Shown piece by piece: positions 7,041-15,564 of a stretch of 64,000 nt of DNA; position 1 is the stretch's first letter, and each line of letters opens with the position of its first letter. Location of the stretch: NCBI GenBank assembly GCA_945829235.1, contig CALZUA010000003.1:1-64000 (forward strand). Direction: 5' to 3'. The DNA comes from an uncultured Clostridia bacterium. GTDB taxonomy: Bacteria > Bacillota > Clostridia > Oscillospirales > Ruminococcaceae. The position numbers and the translations under genes are program-made. The notes below the pieces were generated by a model. It did not search any database. It was not told where the DNA came from and worked only from the letters and a program-made list of their open reading frames with translations.

Positions 7041-8531
7041 ATGGAACTTCTCAAACAAAACGAAATTCAGGCAAACAAGGTTGCCGCAAACGTTATGCGC
7101 GTAACGGCAATCGTCTTCACGGTTGTGTTAATTCTCGATATGGTGGAAATTTTCAAGGTCGAAAAGACGCTGATGATTATCACATACATCGTCGGCACGC
7201 TGATTCTCCTCCTCCCGACGCTTCTCGTGAACGTGCTCAAGCTCAAACACCCCGCGCTGAAATACATAATCGTAACCTGCGCGGCGGTTTTCGTCACGCT
7301 GATAGCGGTAACGCTGACATTCCACGTTGTCGCGATGTACGTTTTTGCAATTGCGATGGCTGCGCTCTATTTCTCGAAAAAACTCACGATTTTCGCCGCA
7401 ATAATCTCAATCCTAGGCACCGCCGCAGGACAAATTATCGCGTTTTTCGCACAGACTACCGTTGACCACAACCTCGACACGCTTTACAAGGCGCTTGTTT
7501 ACGGTATCGCACCGAGAGCGCTCGAGCTTGTCGCTCTGGCGGCGCTTTTTGCAATGCTCAGCCGCCGCACCGCTTCGATGGTCGGAAGTCTTATGAGTGC
7601 AGAGCAACAGAATATTATGCGCGAGAAATCGCTTGAGGTGTCGCAGAAGTTGCTTGAAACGGTAACCGAGCTTGACGGCATCTCCACAGCCTCCGCTGAG
7701 GCTAACCGCAGTATTGCCGATGAATCCTCCGAGGTTATGCGCGGAAGTGACCTCAATTCCACGAAGCTGTCACAAGTTGAAGAAAGTATGCGTTCGATTT
7801 CGGAGAACCTTGCTAGATTGTCCGAAATGAGCGGGGAAATCGCCGCACTTGCTGCCGACAGCGAGAAAATTACCACGGAGAACGACAGGCTTATTTCCAA
7901 CGCGTACAGCTCGATGAACGAGGTCTGCAAGAGCACCGACGAGAGCCGCGAGATTATTCAGAGCCTTTCTGACCAGTCAAACCAGATTGTCAGTATCGCC
8001 AAGGTTATCACGGACATCTCTCTGCAAACAAACATTCTCGCCATCAACGCGTCCATTGAGGCATCGCGCGCGGGTGAACAAGGAAAGGGCTTCTCGGTTG
8101 TTGCGGGTGAAATCCGCACGCTTTCCGAGAGAACCAAGACCGCCGCTACCGAAATCGGTGAAATTATCGCAAGCATAACCGGTGATATCGAGAAAACCGT
8201 TGTTTCAATGCAGAAGAACTCCGAGCTAACTCTCGAGAGTATGAACTTTATGGAGAAAATCAAGGCTTCCGCAGACCTCGTAAGCTCATCGAGCAGCGGA
8301 ATTTCCTCGCATATTTCCGAGATTAACACGATAATCGGCTCTGCCGCTGAAAACGGCGAGAACGTTTCGGGCAACCTCACAGAAGTTAGCGGTACAATCC
8401 GCGAAAACTCCGAGGCAATTCACCACGTTGCCGCGGCAATTCAAGAAAACTCCGCCGGCGTGGAAATGCTTGGCGGTATGGTTAAGGAAATTTCGCAGAT
8501 GGCAACCGAGCTGGAAACGCTTACCAAGTAA
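7041..8531 (+). CDS. Methyl-accepting chemotaxis protein with multi-span membrane sensor
   Basis: A 496-residue receptor. The first 180 residues form about six closely spaced membrane helices with no extracytoplasmic ligand domain; the rest is a long coiled-coil signalling domain. The conserved hairpin tip is clear: [48 protein letters not shown], which docks CheA and CheW. No classical HAMP domain is evident between membrane and signalling parts. The start ATG follows AAAAGGAG. Such receptors may sense membrane state or an interacting protein; the ligand is unknown. A single-gene unit with promoter and terminator. Confidence 0.88.
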   Translation: MELLKQNEIQANKVAANVMRVTAIVFTVVLILDMVEIFKVEKTLMIITYIVGTLILLLPTLLVNVLKLKHPALKYIIVTCAAVFVTLIAVTLTFHVVAMYVFAIAMAALYFSKKLTIFAAIISILGTAAGQIIAFFAQTTVDHNLDTLYKALVYGIAPRALELVALAALFAMLSRRTASMVGSLMSAEQQNIMREKSLEVSQKLLETVTELDGISTASAEANRSIADESSEVMRGSDLNSTKLSQVEESMRSISENLARLSEMSGEIAALAADSEKITTENDRLISNAYSSMNEVCKSTDESREIIQSLSDQSNQIVSIAKVITDISLQTNILAINASIEASRAGEQGKGFSVVAGEIRTLSERTKTAATEIGEIIASITGDIEKTVVSMQKNSELTLESMNFMEKIKASADLVSSSSSGISSHISEINTIIGSAAENGENVSGNLTEVSGTIRENSEAIHHVAAAIQENSAGVEMLGGMVKEISQMATELETLTK

Positions 8532-8553
8532 ACTCTCATTATTACACAACAAG

Positions 8554-8583
8554 CCCCGTATCGCAAATGATACGGGGTTTTTG
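8554..8583 (+). terminator. Rho-independent terminator of the chemoreceptor gene
   Basis: A perfect CCCCGTATC/GATACGGGG stem with a six-base loop, followed by TTTTTG. Nine base pairs with a T run. Confidence 0.85.
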
Positions 8584-8597
8584 TGCCTGAAATTGCT

Positions 8598-9305
8598 TTA
8601 GTAGCTCTCGTTATTGCTGTTTGCTTGAGATTCCTCGGTTTGCGACTTGTGCTCGGCAATTTCCGCTTCAACCTCACGCTGAGCGCGTTGTTCCTCCAGC
8701 TTTTCAAAAATCTTGAGGATAAACGAGCCGTGAACATAGCACAAAACCGCCGGCGCAAGAAGCACGCCTATTATCATTGTCGTGTAATTCCACAACGAAA
8801 AGAACATAATTGCCGCAGTGATGAGCAGGAGAATAAACGTTCTCCCGATGTAACGCAAGCCGATAAATACACCGTTTTTCACGGTTTGGACAGGCGTGTT
8901 CTCGTAACGCGCCGCGCACGCGAAAACATAAGTCAGCGCGATGACGTACACCGCCGCCGCAATCAGTAACGCTACTGCGAAAAAGTCCGCCGCACCCTCA
9001 ACACTCGGCATTCCCCAAAAGTACAGGTAGATGAAATATGCGATTACCAAGCCTATCGGAAGCAAAATCAACCACGCAAGTGTTGCCTGCTTAAAGTTGC
9101 TCTTGAAATAGGAAAAGAACTGCCGGCAAATGTGCCCGTCCTCATTTTTGAGCATTTTAAAGCACACCGAATACAGTGCAGTAGTACTCGCTCCGATTGT
9201 TACAATCGGTAAGCTGAACACCAGCCAGCACAATGATAACAAAACCATATTTGTGAATTTTGTAATCGCTTCGTAAATAACGCCGTCGGGTTTGAAAATG
9301 CCCAT
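8598..9305 (-). CDS. YesL/DUF624 family membrane protein
   Basis: A 235-residue membrane protein; the start is the ATG at 9305 (MGIFKPDGVIYEAITKFTNMVLLSLCWLVFSLPIVTIGAST), preceded by AAAGGA. Five to six membrane segments and the motif LPIVTIGASTTALY are typical of DUF624, the YesL family. It ends in a charged, Gln/Glu-rich tail. YesL genes regularly accompany Lpl/Yes-type oligosaccharide ABC transporters, as here, where it follows the lipoprotein gene of such an importer. Its function is unproven; an accessory role in transporter assembly is the common guess. Confidence 0.82.
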   Translation of the reverse strand: MGIFKPDGVIYEAITKFTNMVLLSLCWLVFSLPIVTIGASTTALYSVCFKMLKNEDGHICRQFFSYFKSNFKQATLAWLILLPIGLVIAYFIYLYFWGMPSVEGAADFFAVALLIAAAVYVIALTYVFACAARYENTPVQTVKNGVFIGLRYIGRTFILLLITAAIMFFSLWNYTTMIIGVLLAPAVLCYVHGSFILKIFEKLEEQRAQREVEAEIAEHKSQTEESQANSNNESY

Positions 9306-9402
9306 AATCTTGTCCTTTCGCTTGAAACTGCACAAATAGGAGAACCGAAATCGGCTCTCCTATCTGTAAAATTAAACCATCATTTTGAGGAACTTACCCC
9401 TC

Positions 9403-9442
9403 GGCTTTCCATCGCAGAAGCATTGTCCTGCGATGAACAGCC
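9403..9442 (-). promoter_or_regulatory. Stem-loop after the lipoprotein gene (mRNA stabiliser or processing site)
   Basis: CATCGCAG pairs perfectly with CTGCGATG, with outer GGCT/AGCC pairs. It lies between the lipoprotein stop and YesL and has no T run, so it is not a simple terminator. Such structures downstream of binding-protein genes often keep that transcript more abundant than its neighbours. Confidence 0.5.
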
Positions 9443-9472
9443 TTTAGAGGAATTTATGAAAACAACAAACGA

Positions 9473-11296
9473 TTAGTTCATGTTCTTAAGTGCCTCGTCC
9501 TCAGCAGCCTTTCTGCGAACTGCTTCGTTCTGCTGGTACTCAACGCACTGCTGGTAGCCGTACTCATTAGCCTTAGCAATCATCTCGTCAACGAGCTGGT
9601 CATACTCAGCATCGGTCTTAGCGTAGATTGCCTTCCAAGAGTAATCTCTGATGCACTGCTGAACCTGGCTCCAGGTGCTCTGGAGTTCCTGAGATTTCTC
9701 AAGCGCACTGTATGTAGAACGAATGTGAACGCTCTTCATGTTGTTCTTCTGGAGGTATTCATCAGCAGTCAGGCAACCGCTCCAATCTCTCCAAGCCTGC
9801 TCAATAGGAGTAATCTTAAGCTGCTTGTTGTAGCTATCCCAGAGCTTGTGGTTGTAAACAATGCCGTTCTTGGGGTTCTTGGAGTCGAGAGAGTAAGTGG
9901 TGAGGTTCATCTTGAACTCGCCGTCCTCGAAGGTTGCGCCATCGGGCATAACGGTACCCTGCTTGTTGTTCTTAGCGGAAATACCAAGCTCGGTGAGATA
10001 AGGCTCGCCCTTCTCGTCATAATCCCAAGTAACGCCCTTAGGACCGTGCTGAGTTGTCATAAAGCCATCGGGTGTAGCGAAGTAGTTGAGGATTGCCATG
10101 CAAAGCTCAGGATACTGAGTGTTTGCACCGATAGACCAAACACGCTCACCGCCGTTGGGAGAAAGACCATCAACGAAGTTCTTTGCGTCCTTGGGAGGAA
10201 TAGCGTACATATACTTGCCTGCCGCAAGGTTCTCGGGAGTATTGAATGCGTCCTCACTCATCCAAGTAAACAGGTTGAAGAATGCTGCGCCGTCCTTATA
10301 ATCAGCATAGCAGTCATCAAAGGTCTGAGTCATGGAGTCGGGATCTACAAGACCTCTCTGGTAAAGAGTGTTGTAGAACTTCAGGCAACGCAGATACATA
10401 CCGTTCTTATCAAGAGCGTCCTGATAAGTCTGGGTGTTCATATCGTACAGACCGAAACCAAACTCGTCATATCCGTAAATAGCGGCAGTTGCCTTTACGA
10501 ACATAACCATATCGCCGTCCCAGTCAGGGAACATCGATACACCGTAGGTCTTCTTGCCGGTATCGGTTGTGGGGCAAGCTTCCTGCATCTTTGCGAATAC
10601 ATCAACATAGTCCTCGAGAGTCTTAATCTCGGGAGAACCAATCTGCTGATACAAATCAAAGCGAACAGAAGGATGATAGAAATAAGTCGCAACATCTTCG
10701 CGAGTAGTATTCAAAGCAACATCAAAGCCGAAGCCGTGAATTTTGCCGTCGCTTCCCGAAATAGCCTTGTTCTTTTCAAAAGCCTTGGTGAGGTTTGCGT
10801 TCATGTAGGGACCGTAATCCTTGAGGATATCCTCGTCTTCCCAGTCGAGGAGAAGTCCTGCCTGAACAGCCTTAGCAAAGTCGCCCTCGTTACCGAACAG
10901 AACGATATCGCCGAGATTCTTGCTCTCAAGGCGGGTTGCGAAAGCACCCTCAGAGTTGTCGATAATGTTCAGCTCAACGTTGAACTTATCCTTCATAATC
11001 TTAGCAAACCAACCCTGCTGCAAGCCCGAGAAATTTGCAACCTGAGCAAATACATCAAGTCTTACTGTTTCCTTGGGGATAATGTCGGTGAGGTCTGCTT
11101 CCTCAAGATTTTCAGTGCCGGGTTTTTCCGGTTCGGAAGTCGAGCTTGAGGTTGAGCTACCGGTTGAGGTCGAGGACGAAGTATCCGTACTCGATGACGA
11201 GCTCGATGAGGTTGTGCCCGAATTACAGCCTACGAGTGACAGCGTCATCATTGCTGACAATATTCCGGCTGCAATTCTTTTTCTTAATTTTGCCAT
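9473..11296 (-). CDS. Extracellular sugar-binding lipoprotein of an Lpl-type ABC importer
   Basis: A 607-residue family 1-like solute-binding protein. The ATG at 11296 is chosen because AAGGAG stands seven bases before it. The signal peptide ends in a lipobox LSLVGC (Cys about 24), followed by a Ser/Thr/Glu linker and then the binding domain (RLDVFAQVANFSGLQQGWFAKIMKDKFNVEL). Length and order match the LplA group of large oligosaccharide-binding lipoproteins. It is the third gene after two permeases, and a stem-loop follows. The cognate ATPase is not in this operon. The ligand is unknown; neighbouring glycosidases suggest hemicellulose oligosaccharides. Confidence 0.88.
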   Translation of the reverse strand: MAKLRKRIAAGILSAMMTLSLVGCNSGTTSSSSSSSTDTSSSTSTGSSTSSSTSEPEKPGTENLEEADLTDIIPKETVRLDVFAQVANFSGLQQGWFAKIMKDKFNVELNIIDNSEGAFATRLESKNLGDIVLFGNEGDFAKAVQAGLLLDWEDEDILKDYGPYMNANLTKAFEKNKAISGSDGKIHGFGFDVALNTTREDVATYFYHPSVRFDLYQQIGSPEIKTLEDYVDVFAKMQEACPTTDTGKKTYGVSMFPDWDGDMVMFVKATAAIYGYDEFGFGLYDMNTQTYQDALDKNGMYLRCLKFYNTLYQRGLVDPDSMTQTFDDCYADYKDGAAFFNLFTWMSEDAFNTPENLAAGKYMYAIPPKDAKNFVDGLSPNGGERVWSIGANTQYPELCMAILNYFATPDGFMTTQHGPKGVTWDYDEKGEPYLTELGISAKNNKQGTVMPDGATFEDGEFKMNLTTYSLDSKNPKNGIVYNHKLWDSYNKQLKITPIEQAWRDWSGCLTADEYLQKNNMKSVHIRSTYSALEKSQELQSTWSQVQQCIRDYSWKAIYAKTDAEYDQLVDEMIAKANEYGYQQCVEYQQNEAVRRKAAEDEALKNMN

Positions 11297-11396
11297 AATT
11301 ACACTCCTTGTCATAAATAATTATTCCTGTCACTCCCGATTAGGAAAATGACAATTTATCACTGCGGCAGATTTACCGCAAGATTACAAAAACAGA

Positions 11397-12314
11397 TTAG
11401 CCCTTGACCGCGCCAAGCATAATTCCCTTTTCAAAGTATTTCGACATAAACGGATATACGATGAGAATAGGAATTACGGTTGCCATAGCAACGGTGAACT
11501 TGATGGGACGGAGGTTAACCGCCGCCTGACCGACAGATTCGCCGATACTACTGGTTCCCTGTACAACCTGCGCCAGGTTCGTGGACTGGTTCAGGTAGGT
11601 GTACAAGCGGTGCTGGAGCGTGTAGAGGTCGGGGTTGCCCGACATCAAGATGATGGAGTCGGTAAACGAGTTCCAGTGACCGACAGCGCCGAAAATCGCA
11701 ATTGTCGCAAGTATCGGCTTGCACAACGGGAAGATGATTTTCCGGAAAATGGTGAAATAGCCCGCGCCGTCAATGGACGCGCTCTCCTCAAGCTCTCCGG
11801 GAATCGACTCAATGTAGGTCTTTACCAGAATAACGTTGTAGGGCGACATAATGCTTGGAATGATGTACGCGAGGAAGTTGTTGGTCAAACCGAGCATCGA
11901 CATATTCAAATACCACGGGATAAGTCCCGAGTTGAAGTACATCGTGATAACCAAAAATCTGTACCAGAATTTTCTTCCCCACATCTCCTGCTTGGTTACG
12001 AGATAACCAACCATTGCCGACGCAAGCACCATCAGCATCGTGCCTAAAACAGTTCTCGAAATAGATACAAGGAAAGATTTTCCAAGCGCGTCAATCTTCG
12101 TGAGGTTTATGTAGTTCTGGAAGTGAATTTCCTGCGGGAAAAAGGTAATCTGTCCACTGCTGACAAGCTCGTTCTTACTTATCGTGTTGATAAACAGATA
12201 GTAGAACGGGAACGCACATATCAGCGCGAAAAGAATGAAGAAGGTGTAGTTTATGATATTGAACACAACATCTTCGGGAGCGTGATGCTTTTTCATTTTA
12301 ACTTTTGCCGACAT
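11397..12314 (-). CDS. LplC/YtcP-type ABC permease
   Basis: A 305-residue inner-membrane permease of the carbohydrate CUT1 class with six membrane segments. The EAA loop is visible as ESIPGELEESASIDGAGYFTIFRKIIFPLCKP, the ATPase docking site. The C-terminus YFEKGIMLGAVKG is typical of the LplC group. It starts twelve bases after the other permease gene and precedes the lipoprotein gene. Confidence 0.9.
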   Translation of the reverse strand: MSAKVKMKKHHAPEDVVFNIINYTFFILFALICAFPFYYLFINTISKNELVSSGQITFFPQEIHFQNYINLTKIDALGKSFLVSISRTVLGTMLMVLASAMVGYLVTKQEMWGRKFWYRFLVITMYFNSGLIPWYLNMSMLGLTNNFLAYIIPSIMSPYNVILVKTYIESIPGELEESASIDGAGYFTIFRKIIFPLCKPILATIAIFGAVGHWNSFTDSIILMSGNPDLYTLQHRLYTYLNQSTNLAQVVQGTSSIGESVGQAAVNLRPIKFTVAMATVIPILIVYPFMSKYFEKGIMLGAVKG

Positions 12315-12326
12315 ACCGTTCCCCCC

Positions 12327-13799
12327 TTATACAATGCTCTGACCGCGAATTGCCTTGGAAGCCTTATTCGCGCCGAAGAGCAATACAACGCTGACGATGG
12401 ACTTAACCATACCGACAACCGTTGAAAGCGGAATTTGTCCTGTACCACCTGTGCCCGCGCCAAGACCAAGGTTGTAGACGTAAAGGTCGAGAACCTCAAT
12501 GGACTGTCTGTTGGTGGCGTTGCTGAATACGAGGTACTGCTCCATACCGTTTGACAAAATACCCGCGATTGCCAGAACGAGCTGAACAAAGAACGTCGGC
12601 ATAAGTCCCGGAATGGTAATGTGCCAAATCTTCTGGAAACGTCCTGCGCCGTCAATTGTTGCGGCTTCATAGAGTTGCTGGTCGATACCCGAGATAGCGG
12701 CGATGTAGATTATCGCGCCCCAGCCGAGTCCCTTCCATGTTCCCCAAAGCCACATCTTAAGCCAAATCGCGTCATTTCCCATAAGGAAGTCAACGCTCTC
12801 GTTTGCAAGACCGGTGCCGAGCAGGAACTGGTTTATGAAGCCGTCCGATGAGAACAGCGCAAATGCAATTGTGTACACCAAAACCCAGCTTATGAAGTTA
12901 GGAATGGTTGTGATTGTCTGGATAACTCTCTTAACGTGGCTGTTCTTAATCTCGGAGAGGAAAATCGCAAACGCGAGCGGAAGCCATGACATTACCAGAC
13001 CGATACCACTCATCGCAAGAGTGTTTATGAGCACTCTTCCCACGTCGGCTCTTGTTGCCGGATTTTCAAACAGATATGTAAACCACTTAAATCCCACGAA
13101 CTTATCCATCGACAAGTCCTGTCCGGGAATGTAATCGAAGAACGCGTAACGCCAGCCCCAGAGCGGCAGGTACGAGAACAGGAAAATCAGAACGATGAAC
13201 GGCGTCATCATCAGGAAAAGCCGGAACTTCGGCGGCATCGTGTATCTATCCTCTTCGGTTGCCTTGGGAAGCTTGAAGAAATACGCCGCGCAAAGCAGAA
13301 TGCTCACGCCCAAAAGTGCGATAAACACATAAGCGCCAACCGGTTCAAGAGGTTTGATTTTTTTGATATTAGCGGCATTTGAGAATCCGGACTGCTGGAG
13401 CTTCAGGAAAATCAACCCCGCGAGTCCAACCACGCCGCCGATGCCGAGAACCTTTGAGCCAAGCCGTTTCAGCTTGATGTCACCAAGCGTCATCGCGCAC
13501 CCGACCGCCATACCAATCATACCGATAAGCGAGGTCAGCGAGCCGATGAAAGTTCTAATCAGAACGCCTTGCTCAATGTAACCCTTGTCGATTGCACGCT
13601 TGAAGCCCGCCGCAATGCCGTTGTAAGAAATACCCGACGTGAAAAACGAGTCGTTTTCCTTAATCAGCTCACTCATACGGGTTGGGTTAAGCGCAGGAAC
13701 GAACAGGCAAATCAGCGTAAATACCACAACTATTCGCAAGAAATAGCCGATAATATCAACCGCCTGTTTTGGCTGTTTTAATGACTTTGACGCTGTCAT
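12327..13799 (-). CDS. LplB-type ABC permease with extra N-terminal membrane domain
   Basis: A 490-residue permease starting at the ATG at 13799, with GGAGAGG upstream; the ORF track adds a preceding TTG. The C-terminal 300 residues are a normal LplB permease: six helices and an EAA loop QQLYEAATIDGAGRFQKIWHITIPGL. The first 185 residues are additional, with about four membrane helices (around 20-40, 82-104, 115-135, 155-175) and a hydrophilic stretch before the core. Typical LplB proteins are about 300 residues. It is the first gene of the operon after the promoter. The role of the extension is unknown. Confidence 0.88.
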   Translation of the reverse strand: MTASKSLKQPKQAVDIIGYFLRIVVVFTLICLFVPALNPTRMSELIKENDSFFTSGISYNGIAAGFKRAIDKGYIEQGVLIRTFIGSLTSLIGMIGMAVGCAMTLGDIKLKRLGSKVLGIGGVVGLAGLIFLKLQQSGFSNAANIKKIKPLEPVGAYVFIALLGVSILLCAAYFFKLPKATEEDRYTMPPKFRLFLMMTPFIVLIFLFSYLPLWGWRYAFFDYIPGQDLSMDKFVGFKWFTYLFENPATRADVGRVLINTLAMSGIGLVMSWLPLAFAIFLSEIKNSHVKRVIQTITTIPNFISWVLVYTIAFALFSSDGFINQFLLGTGLANESVDFLMGNDAIWLKMWLWGTWKGLGWGAIIYIAAISGIDQQLYEAATIDGAGRFQKIWHITIPGLMPTFFVQLVLAIAGILSNGMEQYLVFSNATNRQSIEVLDLYVYNLGLGAGTGGTGQIPLSTVVGMVKSIVSVVLLFGANKASKAIRGQSIV

Positions 13800-13936
13800 C
13801 AAATCCTCTCCTTTACCGAAGCTCGTTACTCGACAAGCTCAAAAGATATTGCCGCAAAAGCAGTTCTGTGCGAGCGGTTTGGCGGCGTGAAGCCGTTTGA
13901 CCGCTGTTATAAAGGGTTTTATTCCCTTGTACTTAT

Positions 13937-13965
13937 ATTATATAATATGACTTTACTTTTATCAA
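13937..13965 (-). promoter_or_regulatory. Promoter of the ABC importer operon
   Basis: Minus strand TTGATA (13960-13965), 17-base spacer, TATAAT (13937-13942), about 130 bases before the first gene, leaving a structured 5' leader. Confidence 0.7.
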
Positions 13966-14090
13966 TACGCTTTTGTCGTTTTTGTCTTAATATACAAATC
14001 TTTGTAATATTTATTATGCATTTACGACAACGAAACTTTGCAAACGATTTCAGTTATGTTAGACTGTTTTTCATATTGAGCAAAAGACAG

Positions 14091-14121
14091 CAACCGCGCT
14101 GTGAATAACAAAACGCGGTTG
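14091..14121 (-). terminator. Candidate terminator of the GH2-GH31-GH26-like operon
   Basis: CAACCGCG pairs with CGCGGTTG (eight pairs, 15-base loop); on the minus strand CTGTCTTTTGC follows. The T run is interrupted. Confidence 0.5.
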
Positions 14122-14137
14122 CTTGGCTTAAAATCCG

Positions 14138-15560
14138 TTATTTTACCGCTCCGACAGGCTCAAAGCGAACGCGCAGGCTCGGCATTTTGGCAAGCTCCGC
14201 GTAATAGTTCTCCGTCCAGTCGGGTGCGCCGTTGTCGGGGTTTACACCATCGGCGGGCGTTGCGAAAATGTTCAGATAAAGCTCGGTTGACTGAGAAAGC
14301 GGCTTTTCGCTGAACGCGGGCATAAGGTCGATTGTCCGCGCGCTCGGACTTTTGTAAAACCACTTTCCATTTATCTCCATCATCAAGCTCAAATCGTTGT
14401 CAAACGTGACCTCGCAGAACACGGGATTTTTCTCGAACGCAACCTTGAGCGCAATTCCGTCCGCGTCCTCAGCGCCGCCCCAGCGCAGTTTCACGGGCAA
14501 CTGCACGTTTTCGCCGAGCGTGATTTCCGGCATAAAATACGGCTCGTTGAGAAGCTCCTTGTACACCATTCATAATGGGCTGCGGGATACCGATTTGCTT
14601 GTTGTTGGGGTCCTCGACCTCCAAGCCAAGCCGTCCCCTGTCGCGGAATTGATAGAACGAAACCGACCTGAACCAATCAGCATTGTCATCGCGGATTTTC
14701 TCATAAAAGCGCCGCACGGATTCGCCCTGCTCGTCGGCTCCCGTGACATCGCCGTCCGTGTTGAACTCCGCGGTAATCATCGGCTTCGGAACTCCGCCGT
14801 TAAGCTGAGTGAGGCGCGCGTGCGTTTTCTTAAACAACGCAAAATTGTCGTCAACACAACCACAATTGTGGCTGTTTCCACCTTTTTCCGCGATATCGAA
14901 CGGCCAGCCGTAGTGAAGCGCGAGATAAGCGTCACTGCTCCACTCGTCTGCGGCGCGATAAGCCTCGGCAAACTCCTTTTCGTTTTCAACCGAGCCGTCC
15001 TCGTTCCTTGCCATTCCCGCGCAGAACACGGTTTTCACGTTCGGCGCTTCCTCTTTGACAATATTCGCGAAACGCACGAAAAACTTGCCGACTTCCTCGT
15101 AGGAAAATCTGCGGTTGTGGGTGAACCAGTTTCCCGAGCACTCGTGGTTTATGCGTAATCTCATTCTGCCGAACGGCTTCAGCTCGCGGGCAACTCTCCG
15201 CAAAACCTCGTCATCAAGCGAACAATCGATAGTCAACGTGAGCATAACGTCCTGACCGTGGCGGCGGATATCGCGCATCTGATCGAACGGCTGACCGTTT
15301 TCACCGTACGGGAAATAGTCATCGTACGGGTAATCCCACTGAAAATGTATCTCCATATCCTTGCAAGTCACGGAGATTTTGTTCGCGCTCCACTCCTTGT
15401 CGTTCGGGTAGTAGGTGTACATCAAACCGACCGCGCGGTGCGGTCTGCCGAGCACGTTCAGGATATAATCCTGACAAACGTACTCGCCGCGCTCGCTTCC
15501 GTCACCGAGGTCAAGCGCGCATTTTGCCTCACCAAGATGAATTTTGTAAATCTCGTTCAT
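14138..15560 (-). pseudogene. GH26-like glycoside hydrolase, interrupted by a frameshift
   Basis: Two ORFs in different frames together make one protein of about 475 residues. The 5' part contains a barrel with RLRINHECSGNWFTH, resembling the acid/base region of GH26 (HExxGxWF), and ITAEFNTDGD, a candidate nucleophile strand. It runs in frame to GIPQPIMNG near 14573; the coding sense then continues in another frame as VYKELLNEPYFMPEITLGENV, a beta-rich C-terminal domain. Removing one base at ATGAATGGTGTAC restores a single frame. There is no signal peptide. It is either a real disrupted gene or a sequencing/assembly error. Family assignment is tentative. It lies five bases after the GH31 gene. 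Confidence 0.7.
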
Positions 15561-15564
15561 ATAA

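Larger units (their letters stand above)
13800..14137. other. Intergenic region with promoter, leader hairpin and upstream terminator
   Basis: No gene is visible in these 338 bases. They hold the promoter at 13937-13965, an imperfect leader hairpin AGCGGT...ACCGCT at 13873-13905, an inverted pair TTGTCGT (13974-13980) / ACGACAA (14024-14030) that could hold a regulator, and the terminator of the GH operon. Confidence 0.6.

Noticed and set aside
9725-11149. 474-residue plus-strand ORF
   Set aside because: Antisense shadow of the first lipoprotein gene, with no recognisable motif or start signal.
11362-11382. TGCGG/CCGCA hairpin between LplC and the lipoprotein gene
   Set aside because: Only five pairs, no T run; too weak to call a terminator or regulator.
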